Positions 53,357 through 62,304 of a DNA stretch of 64,000 nt are shown here, in pieces; position 1 is the first letter of the stretch, and every line of letters starts with the position of its first letter. Origin of the DNA: Scytonema hofmannii PCC 7110. Its GTDB lineage: Bacteria > Cyanobacteriota > Cyanobacteriia > Cyanobacteriales > Nostocaceae. Under the pieces are notes generated by a model. That model had not been told where the DNA came from. It made no database searches and saw only the letters and a program-made list of their open reading frames with translations. The position numbers were made by a program, and so were the translations under genes. The stretch is from assembly GCF_000346485.2 (NCBI RefSeq), contig NZ_KQ976354.1:11478207-11542206 (forward strand), given 5' to 3'.

Positions 53357-53385
53357 AACCCGGTCACTGGTCACTGGTCACTGTT
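53357..53385. repeat. STRR, GTCACTG heptamer inside the permease 3' end
   Basis: Three to four units encode the last residues of the permease (LTVTSDQ, stop). The repeat has invaded or created the C-terminus. Confidence 0.75.
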
Positions 53386-54008
53386 AATTTTTTCTCTAAC
53401 CAACCAAGAGCAAAGTCAGCGAGTAAAGCAATAATTGCCGCAGGAATCGCACCTGCTAAAATTAACTGATTGTTGACAACTGCAATTCCTCGAAAAATTA
53501 GCTCTCCCAATCCACTTGCACCAATTGCAGTGGCAATAGTTGCGATTCCAATGGCAATGACTGTTGCAACACGGACTCCTGCTAAAATCACACTGACTGC
53601 CAAGGGAATCTCTACCTGTAATAATAATTCTTTATCTGTCATTCCCATGCCACGACCTGCTTCTGTGATGGCAGGATCGATACCAACAATGCCAGTGTAT
53701 GTGTTGCGGATAATAGGTAATAAAGAATATAAACTTAAAGCGACAATAGCAGGATTCTGTCCTATTCCACCAACCACAGGCACGGGAATAAGCAAGCCAA
53801 ACAGCGCTAAACTAGGAACAGTTTGCAGAATATTTGCGATGCCGAGAATTGGTTGACGAAGATTTTGTTGGCGGCTAGTTAATATGCCTAATGGAATACC
53901 TATGATAGTAGCAATACTAATAGAAATTGCCACTAGAAGCAAGTGTTAAAGAGTGCGTTCTAGAATCTCTTGAGCATATTTTATCAAGAAGAAGTTGCTT
54001 AAGTTCAT
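53364..54008 (-). pseudogene. Osmoprotectant ABC transporter permease with in-frame stop at codon 21
   Basis: The full frame runs from ATG 54008, which overlaps the ATPase stop as ATGA. Codon 21 (53948-53946) is TAA in RTL-stop-HLLLVAIS, where one base change from CAA (Gln) would restore the reading; downstream the frame is intact. Past the stop it encodes a BPD-type permease with about five TM helices and the EAA-like GMGMTDKELLLQVEIPLAVSV segment. Translation could resume at TTG 53942 (codon 23), giving 192 aa without the first 22. So either a recent pseudogene, a reinitiation case or a sequence error. Pair of the neighbouring ATPase and binding protein. Confidence 0.8.
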
Positions 54009-54769
54009 AAAGCAAATTTTAAAGACTGCAAAAATGCCAGAGCTTCAGGATGCTGGGATTGCAAAAATTGTTCTGGTGTACCCAATACTACCAATTCTCC
54101 CCCACACATCAAACCAATTCTAGATGCCAAAACAAATGCTTCGTGGATATCGTGAGTCACGAACAACACAGTCTTGCCCAATTCTGTCTGCAAACGCTTA
54201 AATTCTTCTTGTAGTTCTAAGCGCGTAATGGGATCTAACGCCCCAAAAGGTTCATCCATCAACAACATAGGTGGATCTGCTGCTAACGCCCTTGCTACTC
54301 CTACTCGTTGTCTTTGCCCTCCTGAAAGTTGGTGTGGAAATCTTTGAGCAAATTTCTCAGGTTCTAAACCAACTAAATGCAGTAATTCATAGACTCTTGT
54401 TTTTATTTGTTTTGGCTTCCAACCTTCTAAAGTAGGAACCAAACCAATATTGCGTTCCACAGTAAAATGGGGAAATAAACCTGTTTCTTGAATAACGTAA
54501 CCAATTTTTCTGCGTAGTTTTATTTCATCCCATTGAGTTGTAGAAATCCCATTAAATAAAACTTCACCTTCTGTTGGTATCAAAAGATGGTTGATTAATT
54601 TTATTATTGTTGTTTTGCCACTCCCACTACGCCCTAGTAAGAGCAGCGCTTCTCCTTGGTAAATAGTAAAATTGAGATGTGATACCAAAGGGCGCTTGTT
54701 TAGGCTGAAGGTCACATTGCGAAATTCAACTGCGGTTTCTGTATCCTGCGGCATTATAAGTAACTGCAA
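54005..54769 (-). CDS. Osmoprotectant ABC transporter ATPase (OpuCA/ProV-like)
   Basis: 254 aa. Walker A GRSGSGKTT (~residues 46-54), Q-loop QETGLFPHF, signature LSGGQRQRVGVARAL, Walker B MLLMDEPFGALD, and H-loop FVTHD. It lacks the C-terminal CBS pair found in many OpuCA proteins, so no internal ionic-strength sensor. It energises uptake of glycine betaine or related solutes; first gene of a three-gene operon with ATGA overlap to the permease. ATG 54769, or an internal ATG six codons later. Confidence 0.93.
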   Translation of the reverse strand: MQLLIMPQDTETAVEFRNVTFSLNKRPLVSHLNFTIYQGEALLLLGRSGSGKTTIIKLINHLLIPTEGEVLFNGISTTQWDEIKLRRKIGYVIQETGLFPHFTVERNIGLVPTLEGWKPKQIKTRVYELLHLVGLEPEKFAQRFPHQLSGGQRQRVGVARALAADPPMLLMDEPFGALDPITRLELQEEFKRLQTELGKTVLFVTHDIHEAFVLASRIGLMCGGELVVLGTPEQFLQSQHPEALAFLQSLKFAL

Positions 54770-54837
54770 ATTGGCTTTATGCCATTATAAAGAACCAGGA
54801 GTAAGCTGGAGGCATTTAATTTTCCCATGTTGACCGA

Positions 54838-54857
54838 GGGGGAGAGTGGGGAGTGGG
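54838..54857. repeat. Short GGGGAGAGTGGGGAGTGGG run
   Basis: About two GGGAGTG heptamers after the flippase gene stop, the STRR family. Confidence 0.7.
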
Positions 54858-54867
54858 TTGTTCGCCC

Positions 54868-56118
54868 CTACATTTTAAATACGTAGCGTGTTGTCCACAA
54901 GGTAAACAAGGGCAGAAACAGCCAATGAATAGCTAGAACAGCTGTAGCGACTCCAATGACTTTCCATTGAATTCCGAATAAAAGTGCAGCAGTAAATATA
55001 GTAGTGAATAATACATTCCAACGAAAGTTGAGATGTGGTTTACTAATAGCAACTAGTAATTGGGAAGCTGCATCTGCAAATGGCCGAGGAATAGCGGATA
55101 GACAAATGAGCACGACAATGGGAATAGCAGGTGTCCATTTTTGACCAAAAATAATTGGTACGTATATGGGAGCTAAACTAGCTTGAAAAATAACAAAGGG
55201 AATGATGACAAAGCTAATGGCTTTTAAACTGTTGAAATAACTGTTTCTAAATTTGTCCCATTCTGCCCTAGACGCACATAAATGTGGTAGGATTACGGAT
55301 TCTATTGCACTGATAAGACTTAAACTAATTCCCAACCCGGCGTTAAAACCAAAAAAATAAATTCCTAATTCTTTAACGCCTAGAAATCCCAAAATTATCC
55401 AATAATCCAAGTTATTTCTTAAAGTTTTGAGTAAGCCAACTGCTAGAATATTTTTACCAAAATTCCAAATTTCTTGCCAATACTTGGTCGTAAATCCTGT
55501 GCTGGGACGCCAGGAATGCTGTTGTCGGTAGATTATGATTTCTAATGGGGCGACTAAAACGGCTGGTAAAGCAAATGCCCAAATCCCCATACCCATCACG
55601 GCAAGTAATGCTGAGAGTATAGTGGAAATTGAGTATTGAATACTATCAGCGATCGCTATGCTTTTAAAGCGGTTTTCTCGTTGCAGCATGACTTTTTGGA
55701 TATTGGATACAGGCCAAATTAAATAAGTCAGCCCTGACACACAAATGGGTAAAATCACGTCATAGGTGTTTTGAATCCAAGAAATGGGAAAAGCCGCAAG
55801 ACACTGAAGAAGAAATAAACCACTGAACACCACCCAATTTAACCAATAAGCAGAATTACTTAACTCCTTGAGTTCGCTGTCATCCGCCTGGATGATTTTG
55901 GCACCAATACCTATGTCAGAAAAGGTAATGGCAAATTCCCGCACTGCTAACACAATTGCTCCCAAACCGTAGTCGTAGGGTGTGAGAAACCGGGCAATAA
56001 TGACTACGAGTCCCAAACGCAAGACTCTGTAGGCTATCTGTGCCATTCCTAACCAGCCTAGATTGCGAATGAACTGGTTTGAGTTAATGATTTTAATGAG
56101 TCGTGTGATGGGATTCAC
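54868..56118 (-). CDS. Polysaccharide flippase (Wzx/oligosaccharide flippase family)
   Basis: 416 aa with about 12 predicted TM helices and the typical N-terminus NLGWLGMAQIAYRVLRLGLV then IIARFLTPYDYGLGAIVLA. MOP-superfamily flippases move lipid-linked repeat units across the inner membrane. It starts 14 bp after the Wzc-like gene stop on the same strand, so they are cotranscribed. With the Wzy-like protein and glycosyltransferases on the other strand it makes a Wzx/Wzy-type exopolysaccharide locus. Slightly shorter than typical (~440-480 aa). ATG 56118. Confidence 0.9.
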   Translation of the reverse strand: MNPITRLIKIINSNQFIRNLGWLGMAQIAYRVLRLGLVVIIARFLTPYDYGLGAIVLAVREFAITFSDIGIGAKIIQADDSELKELSNSAYWLNWVVFSGLFLLQCLAAFPISWIQNTYDVILPICVSGLTYLIWPVSNIQKVMLQRENRFKSIAIADSIQYSISTILSALLAVMGMGIWAFALPAVLVAPLEIIIYRQQHSWRPSTGFTTKYWQEIWNFGKNILAVGLLKTLRNNLDYWIILGFLGVKELGIYFFGFNAGLGISLSLISAIESVILPHLCASRAEWDKFRNSYFNSLKAISFVIIPFVIFQASLAPIYVPIIFGQKWTPAIPIVVLICLSAIPRPFADAASQLLVAISKPHLNFRWNVLFTTIFTAALLFGIQWKVIGVATAVLAIHWLFLPLFTLWTTRYVFKM

Positions 56119-56132
56119 TGTGCAGGGGTTGC

Positions 56133-58427
56133 TTACACTTTATTATTGGCAATCATACCTAATACTGGAATGCGGGCGGCTTTCAGTTCATCCAATGCTT
56201 GCTGAAGGTTGGTGCGGGTTGTTTTGCCAAGTCCGACGACAAACAGAACTCCATTGGTGCGACTAGCCAAGAGACTGGTGTCAAGCAATCCCATGACGGG
56301 GGGTGCGTCGTAGATGACTAAATCAAACTTGGTTTGCGATCGCTCGATAAAAGTATCCAATTGTACAGACGAGAACAATTTTGCCGGGTTTTTTGGCTTT
56401 TCTCCAGCAGTCACTACAAAGAGGTTTTCTTCTTGTGGTGCTTGTCCGATGACATCCTCTAAATCCAGACCTTTGGAGAGAACTTCACTGAGTCCTTGTC
56501 TATTCACTAAACCTAGTATGGTGTGTACGTGAGGATAGCGCAAATCTGCATCCACTAGAAGTACTCGTAAACCAGCTTGAGCAGCTATTTTGGCCAGATT
56601 AATAGCTACAGTAGATTTACTATCTTCCAATGTTGCATAAGTTACTATTAAGGATTGAATTTGAGCATTAAATCTTAAAGTATGGACTCGACTGTAGAGA
56701 GAATAGAAAGCTTGAGATAAGGAAGAAGCTTGATCTTGATATTTTACCGCTTTCGGTAAAAGTCGAGGGATGGGCTTTTGTGTATTAACTGCTTCTTCAC
56801 CTGCTGTCAATAGTTTGGCATTTCTCTGGAAAGGAATAACGCCTAACAAGGGAAGTTTTGTTTTCCGTTTCACCTCTTCAGGATCGTAGAAAACATTTTT
56901 CACATTTTCTAAAACAAAAGCAGCAAATATGCCCAACAGAACACCTACAACTCCACCCAAAAGTACGGTGCGGGAAGGTTGAAGTGACACTGCTATTAAA
57001 CGACCTTTTTTGTCACGCGGTAATGTAGGGGGCATGATCAATTCCCAAGGAATTTCCTGTTGGGCGACATCTACCCTGAGTGCTTCTTGCTTAGCTAAAA
57101 GCTGGTTGAGGGTGTCTGTCGCAACTTGTAACTCTCGTTGTAAATTACTATGGTTACGTGCAATAGCTGGATATTTTTTAATTTTCTGGTTGAGTTCAAG
57201 TGTGGCTTTGTTATTTGCATCGAAACTAACTGCGAGTAACTTCACTTGATTGGTAGCATCAACTAGTTGTGTTGTTAAATCGCGACGAACTGTGTTTTGA
57301 TATGTTCTAACTTTAGAAGTGAATCTGTTTATTGATGAATTGTTACCAAGAGCAACTTTTGCTTCTTGTTCTAATAAACGAAGTAGTTTTTTTCTTTCTT
57401 CCTTTAAATTCAACATCACAGGATTGGAATCAGTTAGACGGGTTGATTCTGCGGCGATTTTAGCTTCAATCTCTCTCACCCTAGTCCCTATTTCCTGATA
57501 CTGAGGTGATTCACTTAAAGCTGATGCTGCGATCGCTTCTTCTTCTAACATTCCCAATTGCTTTTTTAAGGATGTGGAAAGTGACTTAGCCTCAGCGAGT
57601 TGTCTTTCAGTTTCTCTCTGTTGTGCTTGAAGTTCATCTAATCGTTTAAGGAGTTGTTCGCCTTGAAGTTCAGGATTAAAAACACCGTATTGCTGCTGAA
57701 AGGATTGTAGTTGTCCTTGAAGTGTCGTGACTCGCTGTCGCGATTTGGGAATTTGTTGTTCTACAAACCGCACTCCCTGACGTAAATTGGTTTGCTGCTG
57801 CTCTTTACTATAGTTTTGATAAGCTTTGACTACCCGCTCTAATATAACCTGAATTTTTTCCGGGTTTGTATCTTGATAGCGTACCTCTACGACTCTGGAT
57901 TCTTCTTTGCCCTGGACAAGACGATTAATATAGAGTGTCCCTTCTCGCCCTTTTAGTAATTTGTGACCGGACACATCACTACCGACGAGTTGGTCATAAC
58001 TTATATCTGGATATCGACTTTGAAGTTCGTTGACAACTGGATTGAGAAGTTTTGGACTTTTCAACACCTCCATCAATGCTTGATAATCTAAGGCGGTGTT
58101 GTTGTGTCGGGTAATTTCGTTAACGTCTTGTTTTAGAGTTTCAGAGAGTAAAACCAGCAGTTCGCTGTCTGCAGTTTGTAAAGGTTCAACAAGAAGTTGA
58201 ACTCTTCCTTCGTATTTAGGGGTGAGGGTTGCAGCCCATACAGCCGCTACAGTTGTGACAATAACCGTTACGCCAGCAATCAAACCCAATCTCCGACGCA
58301 AAACTGCCAAAATTGGACTCAACCCTGCATTCTCTTCATCATTTACTAGACGCCATAATTCTTCTGGTTCCCTTAATGAAGAACTGGGATAGGTCAGTTG
58401 CTGCAAGCTACGTTCCTGAATTGGCAT
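56133..58427 (-). CDS. Wzc/GumC-like co-polymerase with BY-kinase domain
   Basis: 764 aa from ATG 58427, which has TGGAG eight bases upstream; the frame extends to a TTG at 58496 but that part is a dispersed repeat. An N-terminal TM (LGLIAGVTVIVTTVAAVWAA) and Wzz domain, a long periplasmic coiled-coil (to ~residue 460), a second TM (VLLGGVVGVLLGIFAAFVL) and a cytosolic P-loop kinase. The Walker A is TLEDSKSTVAINLA, with Ser in place of the usual GEGKST glycine; Walker A' VLLVDADLR and Walker B DLVIYDAPPV are normal. The C-terminus ends MIANNKV without a tyrosine cluster, so autophosphorylation on a C-terminal Tyr tail is unlikely. Controls polymer length and export. Confidence 0.92.
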   Translation of the reverse strand: MPIQERSLQQLTYPSSSLREPEELWRLVNDEENAGLSPILAVLRRRLGLIAGVTVIVTTVAAVWAATLTPKYEGRVQLLVEPLQTADSELLVLLSETLKQDVNEITRHNNTALDYQALMEVLKSPKLLNPVVNELQSRYPDISYDQLVGSDVSGHKLLKGREGTLYINRLVQGKEESRVVEVRYQDTNPEKIQVILERVVKAYQNYSKEQQQTNLRQGVRFVEQQIPKSRQRVTTLQGQLQSFQQQYGVFNPELQGEQLLKRLDELQAQQRETERQLAEAKSLSTSLKKQLGMLEEEAIAASALSESPQYQEIGTRVREIEAKIAAESTRLTDSNPVMLNLKEERKKLLRLLEQEAKVALGNNSSINRFTSKVRTYQNTVRRDLTTQLVDATNQVKLLAVSFDANNKATLELNQKIKKYPAIARNHSNLQRELQVATDTLNQLLAKQEALRVDVAQQEIPWELIMPPTLPRDKKGRLIAVSLQPSRTVLLGGVVGVLLGIFAAFVLENVKNVFYDPEEVKRKTKLPLLGVIPFQRNAKLLTAGEEAVNTQKPIPRLLPKAVKYQDQASSLSQAFYSLYSRVHTLRFNAQIQSLIVTYATLEDSKSTVAINLAKIAAQAGLRVLLVDADLRYPHVHTILGLVNRQGLSEVLSKGLDLEDVIGQAPQEENLFVVTAGEKPKNPAKLFSSVQLDTFIERSQTKFDLVIYDAPPVMGLLDTSLLASRTNGVLFVVGLGKTTRTNLQQALDELKAARIPVLGMIANNKV

Positions 58428-58456
58428 TTTTGGCTCCATTTTTAAAACAGACCCCC

Positions 58457-58493
58457 ATGGGCGTTCGCAAAGCGTACCGGAGGTAATCGCCCA
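58457..58493. repeat. Dispersed GGGCGTTCGC...GCGCCC-type repeat
   Basis: An imperfect palindrome beginning ATGGGCGTTCGCAAAGCG and ending ATCGCCCA, upstream of the Wzc-like gene. It supplies the artificial N-terminal extension of that ORF. Confidence 0.6.
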
Positions 58494-58496
58494 CAA

Positions 58497-58811
58497 CCAG
58501 GGAATGAAAATTTCTTACCCCTATTCCCTACTCCCCACTCCCTACTCCCTAGTAGACTTCAAGTAAAAGTAATTTAGCTCTTTCTGTGACGTTTCATCCT
58601 TTCTTTAAAAAAGATTGATATAAGCTACAGGATTATGAAGATTGAATAAAGCATAAATTGAGTAACTTTGTAAAAAAGTTATGAATTCAAATGTATAATA
58701 TAGAGCGTATTTTCTAGCCCTATTTTCTTATCCGTTAGCCACGAGCGTGGGTGCATCACTGCGGCTAAAAATAGTTATTCTCTAAACTCCCTATAACCAT
58801 AGAGATTCTCT
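58497..58811. other. Divergent promoter region of the EPS locus
   Basis: About 315 bp between the Wzc-like and Wzy-like genes, with a C-rich STRR at 58519-58552 and AT-rich DNA that must hold both promoters. I see no gene. Confidence 0.55.
58519..58552. repeat. STRR, ACTCCCT/ACTCCCC heptamer
   Basis: Four to five units, complement of the GGGAGTA/G family. Confidence 0.85.
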
Positions 58812-60152
58812 ATGCCAAGATTACCAAACCTGATTGAAAAGGTGTTTGTTGTAATTGCTCTTTTTCTTTCCACAACTGCTTTAGTTCCGCTTCTCATAGA
58901 AGATGAACAAAGCAGCATTGCAGAAGACCCCTACACTCCCCTCTTGTTTATGGGAGTTTATGCGGTGACGCTAGTGTTGATTCTGGCTAGGCGGAGAAGT
59001 TTTCTACGTATTGCCCAGAAACACATTTGGATCTGGTTAGTGATTGGTACTGCAATAGCATCAGTGGTGTGGACGATCGCACCAGAAGTCACATTACGAC
59101 GCAGCCTACTTCTTTTAGGGACAACTCTGTTTGGGGTTTCCCTGGGCTTACGCTACACCATTAGAGAACAACTACAGTTATTAGCCTGGATGCTAGGTAC
59201 TGTCATTGTCCTCAGCTTCCTATTTGCGATCGCACTTCCGAACTACGGTGTGATGAGCTATCAAGAGTCTGGAATCCATGCAGGGGCGTGGCGGGGTGTT
59301 ATGACCCATAAAAATATCTTGGGTCGGATGATGGTTCTTGGTACGATGGTATTTCTATGTGTTGCGTTAACAAATCCTATAAGTAACCGCAGATACCAAT
59401 GGCTTCCTTGGGCTGGTTATATTCTGTCAATTCTCCTGATTATTCTTTCCACTTCCAAAACATCATTGATTGTTTTTCTCACCATCACAGCTATTATTCC
59501 TCTATACAGAACTTGGCGACATCACTACACTCAACTCATTCCAATATCAATAGTTGTGTTATTCGTCCTTGGAAGTACAGCTATACTGCTGTTCGATAAT
59601 CTGGATTTTGTCGCCCTTGCTTTAGGAAAAGACTTAACACTGACAGGACGCACGGAAATTTGGAATGCAATGCTAGACCTAATTTGGGAACGTCCTTTAC
59701 TTGGCTATGGGTATAATGCTGTTTGGCGAGATTGGAATAATGAAGTCACCGCCTATCTTTGGCGTACCTTGGAATGGGAATGTCCTTACGGTCACAACGG
59801 CTTCATGGACTTGTGGATTGAACTAGGTTTAGGGGGATTATCATTCTTTTTAATAAGCTACGTTATAACCTATTTACGCGCACTCAAGTGGTTGCGGATA
59901 ACTAAAACTGTTGAGGGTTTGTGGCCATTAACGTATTTGACGTTTCTAGTTATTTACAACGTCAGTGAAAGTACTCTTGTCGCAACCAACAGCATCTTTT
60001 GGATACTCTACGTCTCAACTATCTTTTCAGTAACTGTGGAATTTGAACGCGCAAAACTCTACCGTCGTGTCAGTCCTGTAATCGAAGAATGGTCAGGAAT
60101 CCAAGCGCTAAAAGTCAAAAATCAAGAATCAAAACAGGTGAGAGGATGCTAG
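58812..60152 (+). CDS. O-antigen ligase/Wzy-like polymerase
   Basis: 446 aa, polytopic with roughly 10-12 TM helices. The periplasmic loop contains the Wzy_C-type pattern: MTHKNILGRMM, LLGYGYNAVW and PYGHNGFMDLWIELGLGG with the conserved His-Asn-Gly. It polymerises or ligates lipid-linked glycans. ATG 58812. Its stop overlaps the ATG of the following glycosyltransferase (ATGCTAG), so translation is coupled. Which of polymerase or ligase cannot be decided from sequence. Confidence 0.88.
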   Translation: MPRLPNLIEKVFVVIALFLSTTALVPLLIEDEQSSIAEDPYTPLLFMGVYAVTLVLILARRRSFLRIAQKHIWIWLVIGTAIASVVWTIAPEVTLRRSLLLLGTTLFGVSLGLRYTIREQLQLLAWMLGTVIVLSFLFAIALPNYGVMSYQESGIHAGAWRGVMTHKNILGRMMVLGTMVFLCVALTNPISNRRYQWLPWAGYILSILLIILSTSKTSLIVFLTITAIIPLYRTWRHHYTQLIPISIVVLFVLGSTAILLFDNLDFVALALGKDLTLTGRTEIWNAMLDLIWERPLLGYGYNAVWRDWNNEVTAYLWRTLEWECPYGHNGFMDLWIELGLGGLSFFLISYVITYLRALKWLRITKTVEGLWPLTYLTFLVIYNVSESTLVATNSIFWILYVSTIFSVTVEFERAKLYRRVSPVIEEWSGIQALKVKNQESKQVRGC

Positions 60153-61078
60153 TTTCTATATGTGTAGCAACTTATCAACGTCTAGAAGGACTACAACGTC
60201 TGCTTGATGGACTCAATCAGCTAACTTTTCGTAAGATAGCTAGACCAGATATCGAGGTGGTTGTTGTTGATAATGATGCGAATGGTTGTGCAAATGCAGT
60301 TTACACAACTCAAGTGAGTCATTTTCAGTGGTCTCTGAAGTACTGTGTTGAATCAATCCAAGGTATTTCTTATGCACGCAATCAGGCGATCGCGTCCCTC
60401 AACCCAAACACAAACTTTGTCGCGTTCATTGATGACGATGAAGTCCCTAACCCATCCTGGTTAGATGAACTGCTATCCGTACAGCAAATATATGATGCGG
60501 ATGTCGTCACAGGACCCGTTTTACCCCATTTTATTCAGTCAGATGTCCCTGATTGGGTTGTGAAAGGGAAGTTTTTTGAACCTCAGCGTTTCCCTACAGG
60601 ACATTTGATGAAGGTTGCATTTACAAACAACGTCTTAATCCGCTTTGAAGTTTTACAAAAACTAGGCACCATTTTTGATGAGCGTTTTGCTCGCAGTGGT
60701 GGCGAAGATGTCCACTTTTTTATGCGAGTTTATCGTGCGGGATACAAGATTGTATGGGCGGATGAAGCCCTAGTGTATGAATGGATACCTGAAAGCCGTA
60801 TGCAGGTGAAATGGATTCTAGAGCGAGGTTTTCTTGGTTGGAGTAGACACAGTTTTTGCGAACGAGAACTTTATCCCTCCTTCTTCGTACTTGCTACACG
60901 TATCGTCAAAGGAATCGGATTGATGACTCAAGGGATATGCTTGATTTTCCCATCCCTGTTTTTAGGACAGCATAGGTTGATTAAAGCCCTACTCAATATT
61001 TATAGGGGTGTGGGAACACTAGCGGGTCTCTGTGGAGTTCGTTATGAAGTGTACAAAGCCGTTCCCTGTTCCCTATAA
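60146..61078 (+). CDS. Glycosyltransferase family 2
   Basis: 310 aa from ATG 60146, which has GAGAGG upstream; the frame runs back to an ATG at 60089 inside the preceding gene. GT-A fold with VSICVATYQR, VVVVDNDANG and the metal-binding FIDDDEVPNPSWL, then SGGEDVHFFMRVYRAGYKI. The C-terminus has a hydrophobic tail. It transfers a sugar from a nucleotide sugar during repeat-unit assembly. Cotranscribed with the Wzy-like gene. Confidence 0.92.
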   Translation: MLVSICVATYQRLEGLQRLLDGLNQLTFRKIARPDIEVVVVDNDANGCANAVYTTQVSHFQWSLKYCVESIQGISYARNQAIASLNPNTNFVAFIDDDEVPNPSWLDELLSVQQIYDADVVTGPVLPHFIQSDVPDWVVKGKFFEPQRFPTGHLMKVAFTNNVLIRFEVLQKLGTIFDERFARSGGEDVHFFMRVYRAGYKIVWADEALVYEWIPESRMQVKWILERGFLGWSRHSFCERELYPSFFVLATRIVKGIGLMTQGICLIFPSLFLGQHRLIKALLNIYRGVGTLAGLCGVRYEVYKAVPCSL

Positions 61079-61109
61079 GTTTTGTTAATGATGGAATATT
61101 TAGCCTACT

Positions 61110-62288
61110 ATGAAGATTTTATACTTGACCACAGTTCTTCCCAGCCAAAGGAAAACTGGAGGAGAAATAGCTTCTCAGTGTTTTATTGACGCACTAAAGC
61201 AGGGCGGACACAAAGTTCTGGTGCTTGGATACCGACGACAGGGTGATGTTGTGCTCAACCCCGTCCCTGATGAAATGCCAGTTGGCTACCGATTCATAGA
61301 AACATATAAATCTAAATTTTACCCTCTTCTTTGGATGGGTTTAAGTTTAATCACAAAGCTGCCTTATTCTTCGGCTAAATATTACTCTCAAAACTATATC
61401 AGAAAAGTCACAACGCTTTTAAACAGCTATAACTATAACATTATCATCCTAGACCACGCACAAATGGGATGGCTGTTACCATTAATAAACAACAAATTGC
61501 CCTTTATCTTTATTGCCCATAATATTGAACGAGATATATATCAAGAACAGTTGACTACAACATCTAGTAAAGTCTGGAAACAGATATACAAGCGAGAAGC
61601 TAAACTCATTCAAGTAATGGAAGATTGTTTGGCTAAAAATGCTCGAGAAGTTTGGACATTTACAGACCATGATGCCAGCTATTTTAGCACCATTAATCAA
61701 GCGACTCGTGTTTTCCATCTTCCCTCCAGTGTAGTCAACTTAGAGAATCCAATTGTAAGCAAAACCTGTGATATTAGCATCATAGGTAGTTGGACGTGGA
61801 AAGCAAATATGTTGGGTTTAAAGTGGTTCTTCCAAGCTGTTTATCCCCACTTACCTACAGATTTATCTATTTATGTTGCTGGGAAAGGTGCGGAATGGTT
61901 ACAGGGACAATATTCTAATGTTAAATATTGCGGTTTTGTTCCTGATGCACAAGAATTTATGGCACAAGCAAGGGTGATTGCGATTCCTTCTATCAGTGGT
62001 GGAGGTATACAGATTAAAACTTTAGATGCCATTGCTACTGGAACTTCTATTGTCGCCACTCCTACAGCCATGCGTGGAATATCTGAGTATCCATCCTCTT
62101 CTATCAAAGTTACCGAAAATCCAAAAGATTTTGCCCATAACTTAGTCGAATTACTCAAGGGAAAGGTTGGACAGATTTTTGATAAGGAGAATAGTCAAGA
62201 ACTGCTGCCATTAAATCTTGCATGGTCTTACAATCGTCGAGAAAAATTTTTCGCAGATGTTGCTTATGCATTAAGACTTAACAGTTAA
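61110..62288 (+). CDS. Glycosyltransferase family 4/1-type
   Basis: 392 aa. GT-B fold: N-terminal MKILYLTTVLPSQRKTGGEI with the TGG turn, AHNIERDIY in the middle, and the C-terminal donor site IPSISGGGIQIKTLDAIATG then TSIVATPTAMRGI. In the donor motif a Gly replaces the usual first Glu of the EX7E motif partly (SGGGIQIKTLDA), as in several cyanobacterial members. Third gene of the plus-strand EPS operon. Acceptor and sugar unknown. Confidence 0.9.
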   Translation: MKILYLTTVLPSQRKTGGEIASQCFIDALKQGGHKVLVLGYRRQGDVVLNPVPDEMPVGYRFIETYKSKFYPLLWMGLSLITKLPYSSAKYYSQNYIRKVTTLLNSYNYNIIILDHAQMGWLLPLINNKLPFIFIAHNIERDIYQEQLTTTSSKVWKQIYKREAKLIQVMEDCLAKNAREVWTFTDHDASYFSTINQATRVFHLPSSVVNLENPIVSKTCDISIIGSWTWKANMLGLKWFFQAVYPHLPTDLSIYVAGKGAEWLQGQYSNVKYCGFVPDAQEFMAQARVIAIPSISGGGIQIKTLDAIATGTSIVATPTAMRGISEYPSSSIKVTENPKDFAHNLVELLKGKVGQIFDKENSQELLPLNLAWSYNRREKFFADVAYALRLNS

Positions 62289-62304
62289 CCAAATGTGACT
62301 ACTG

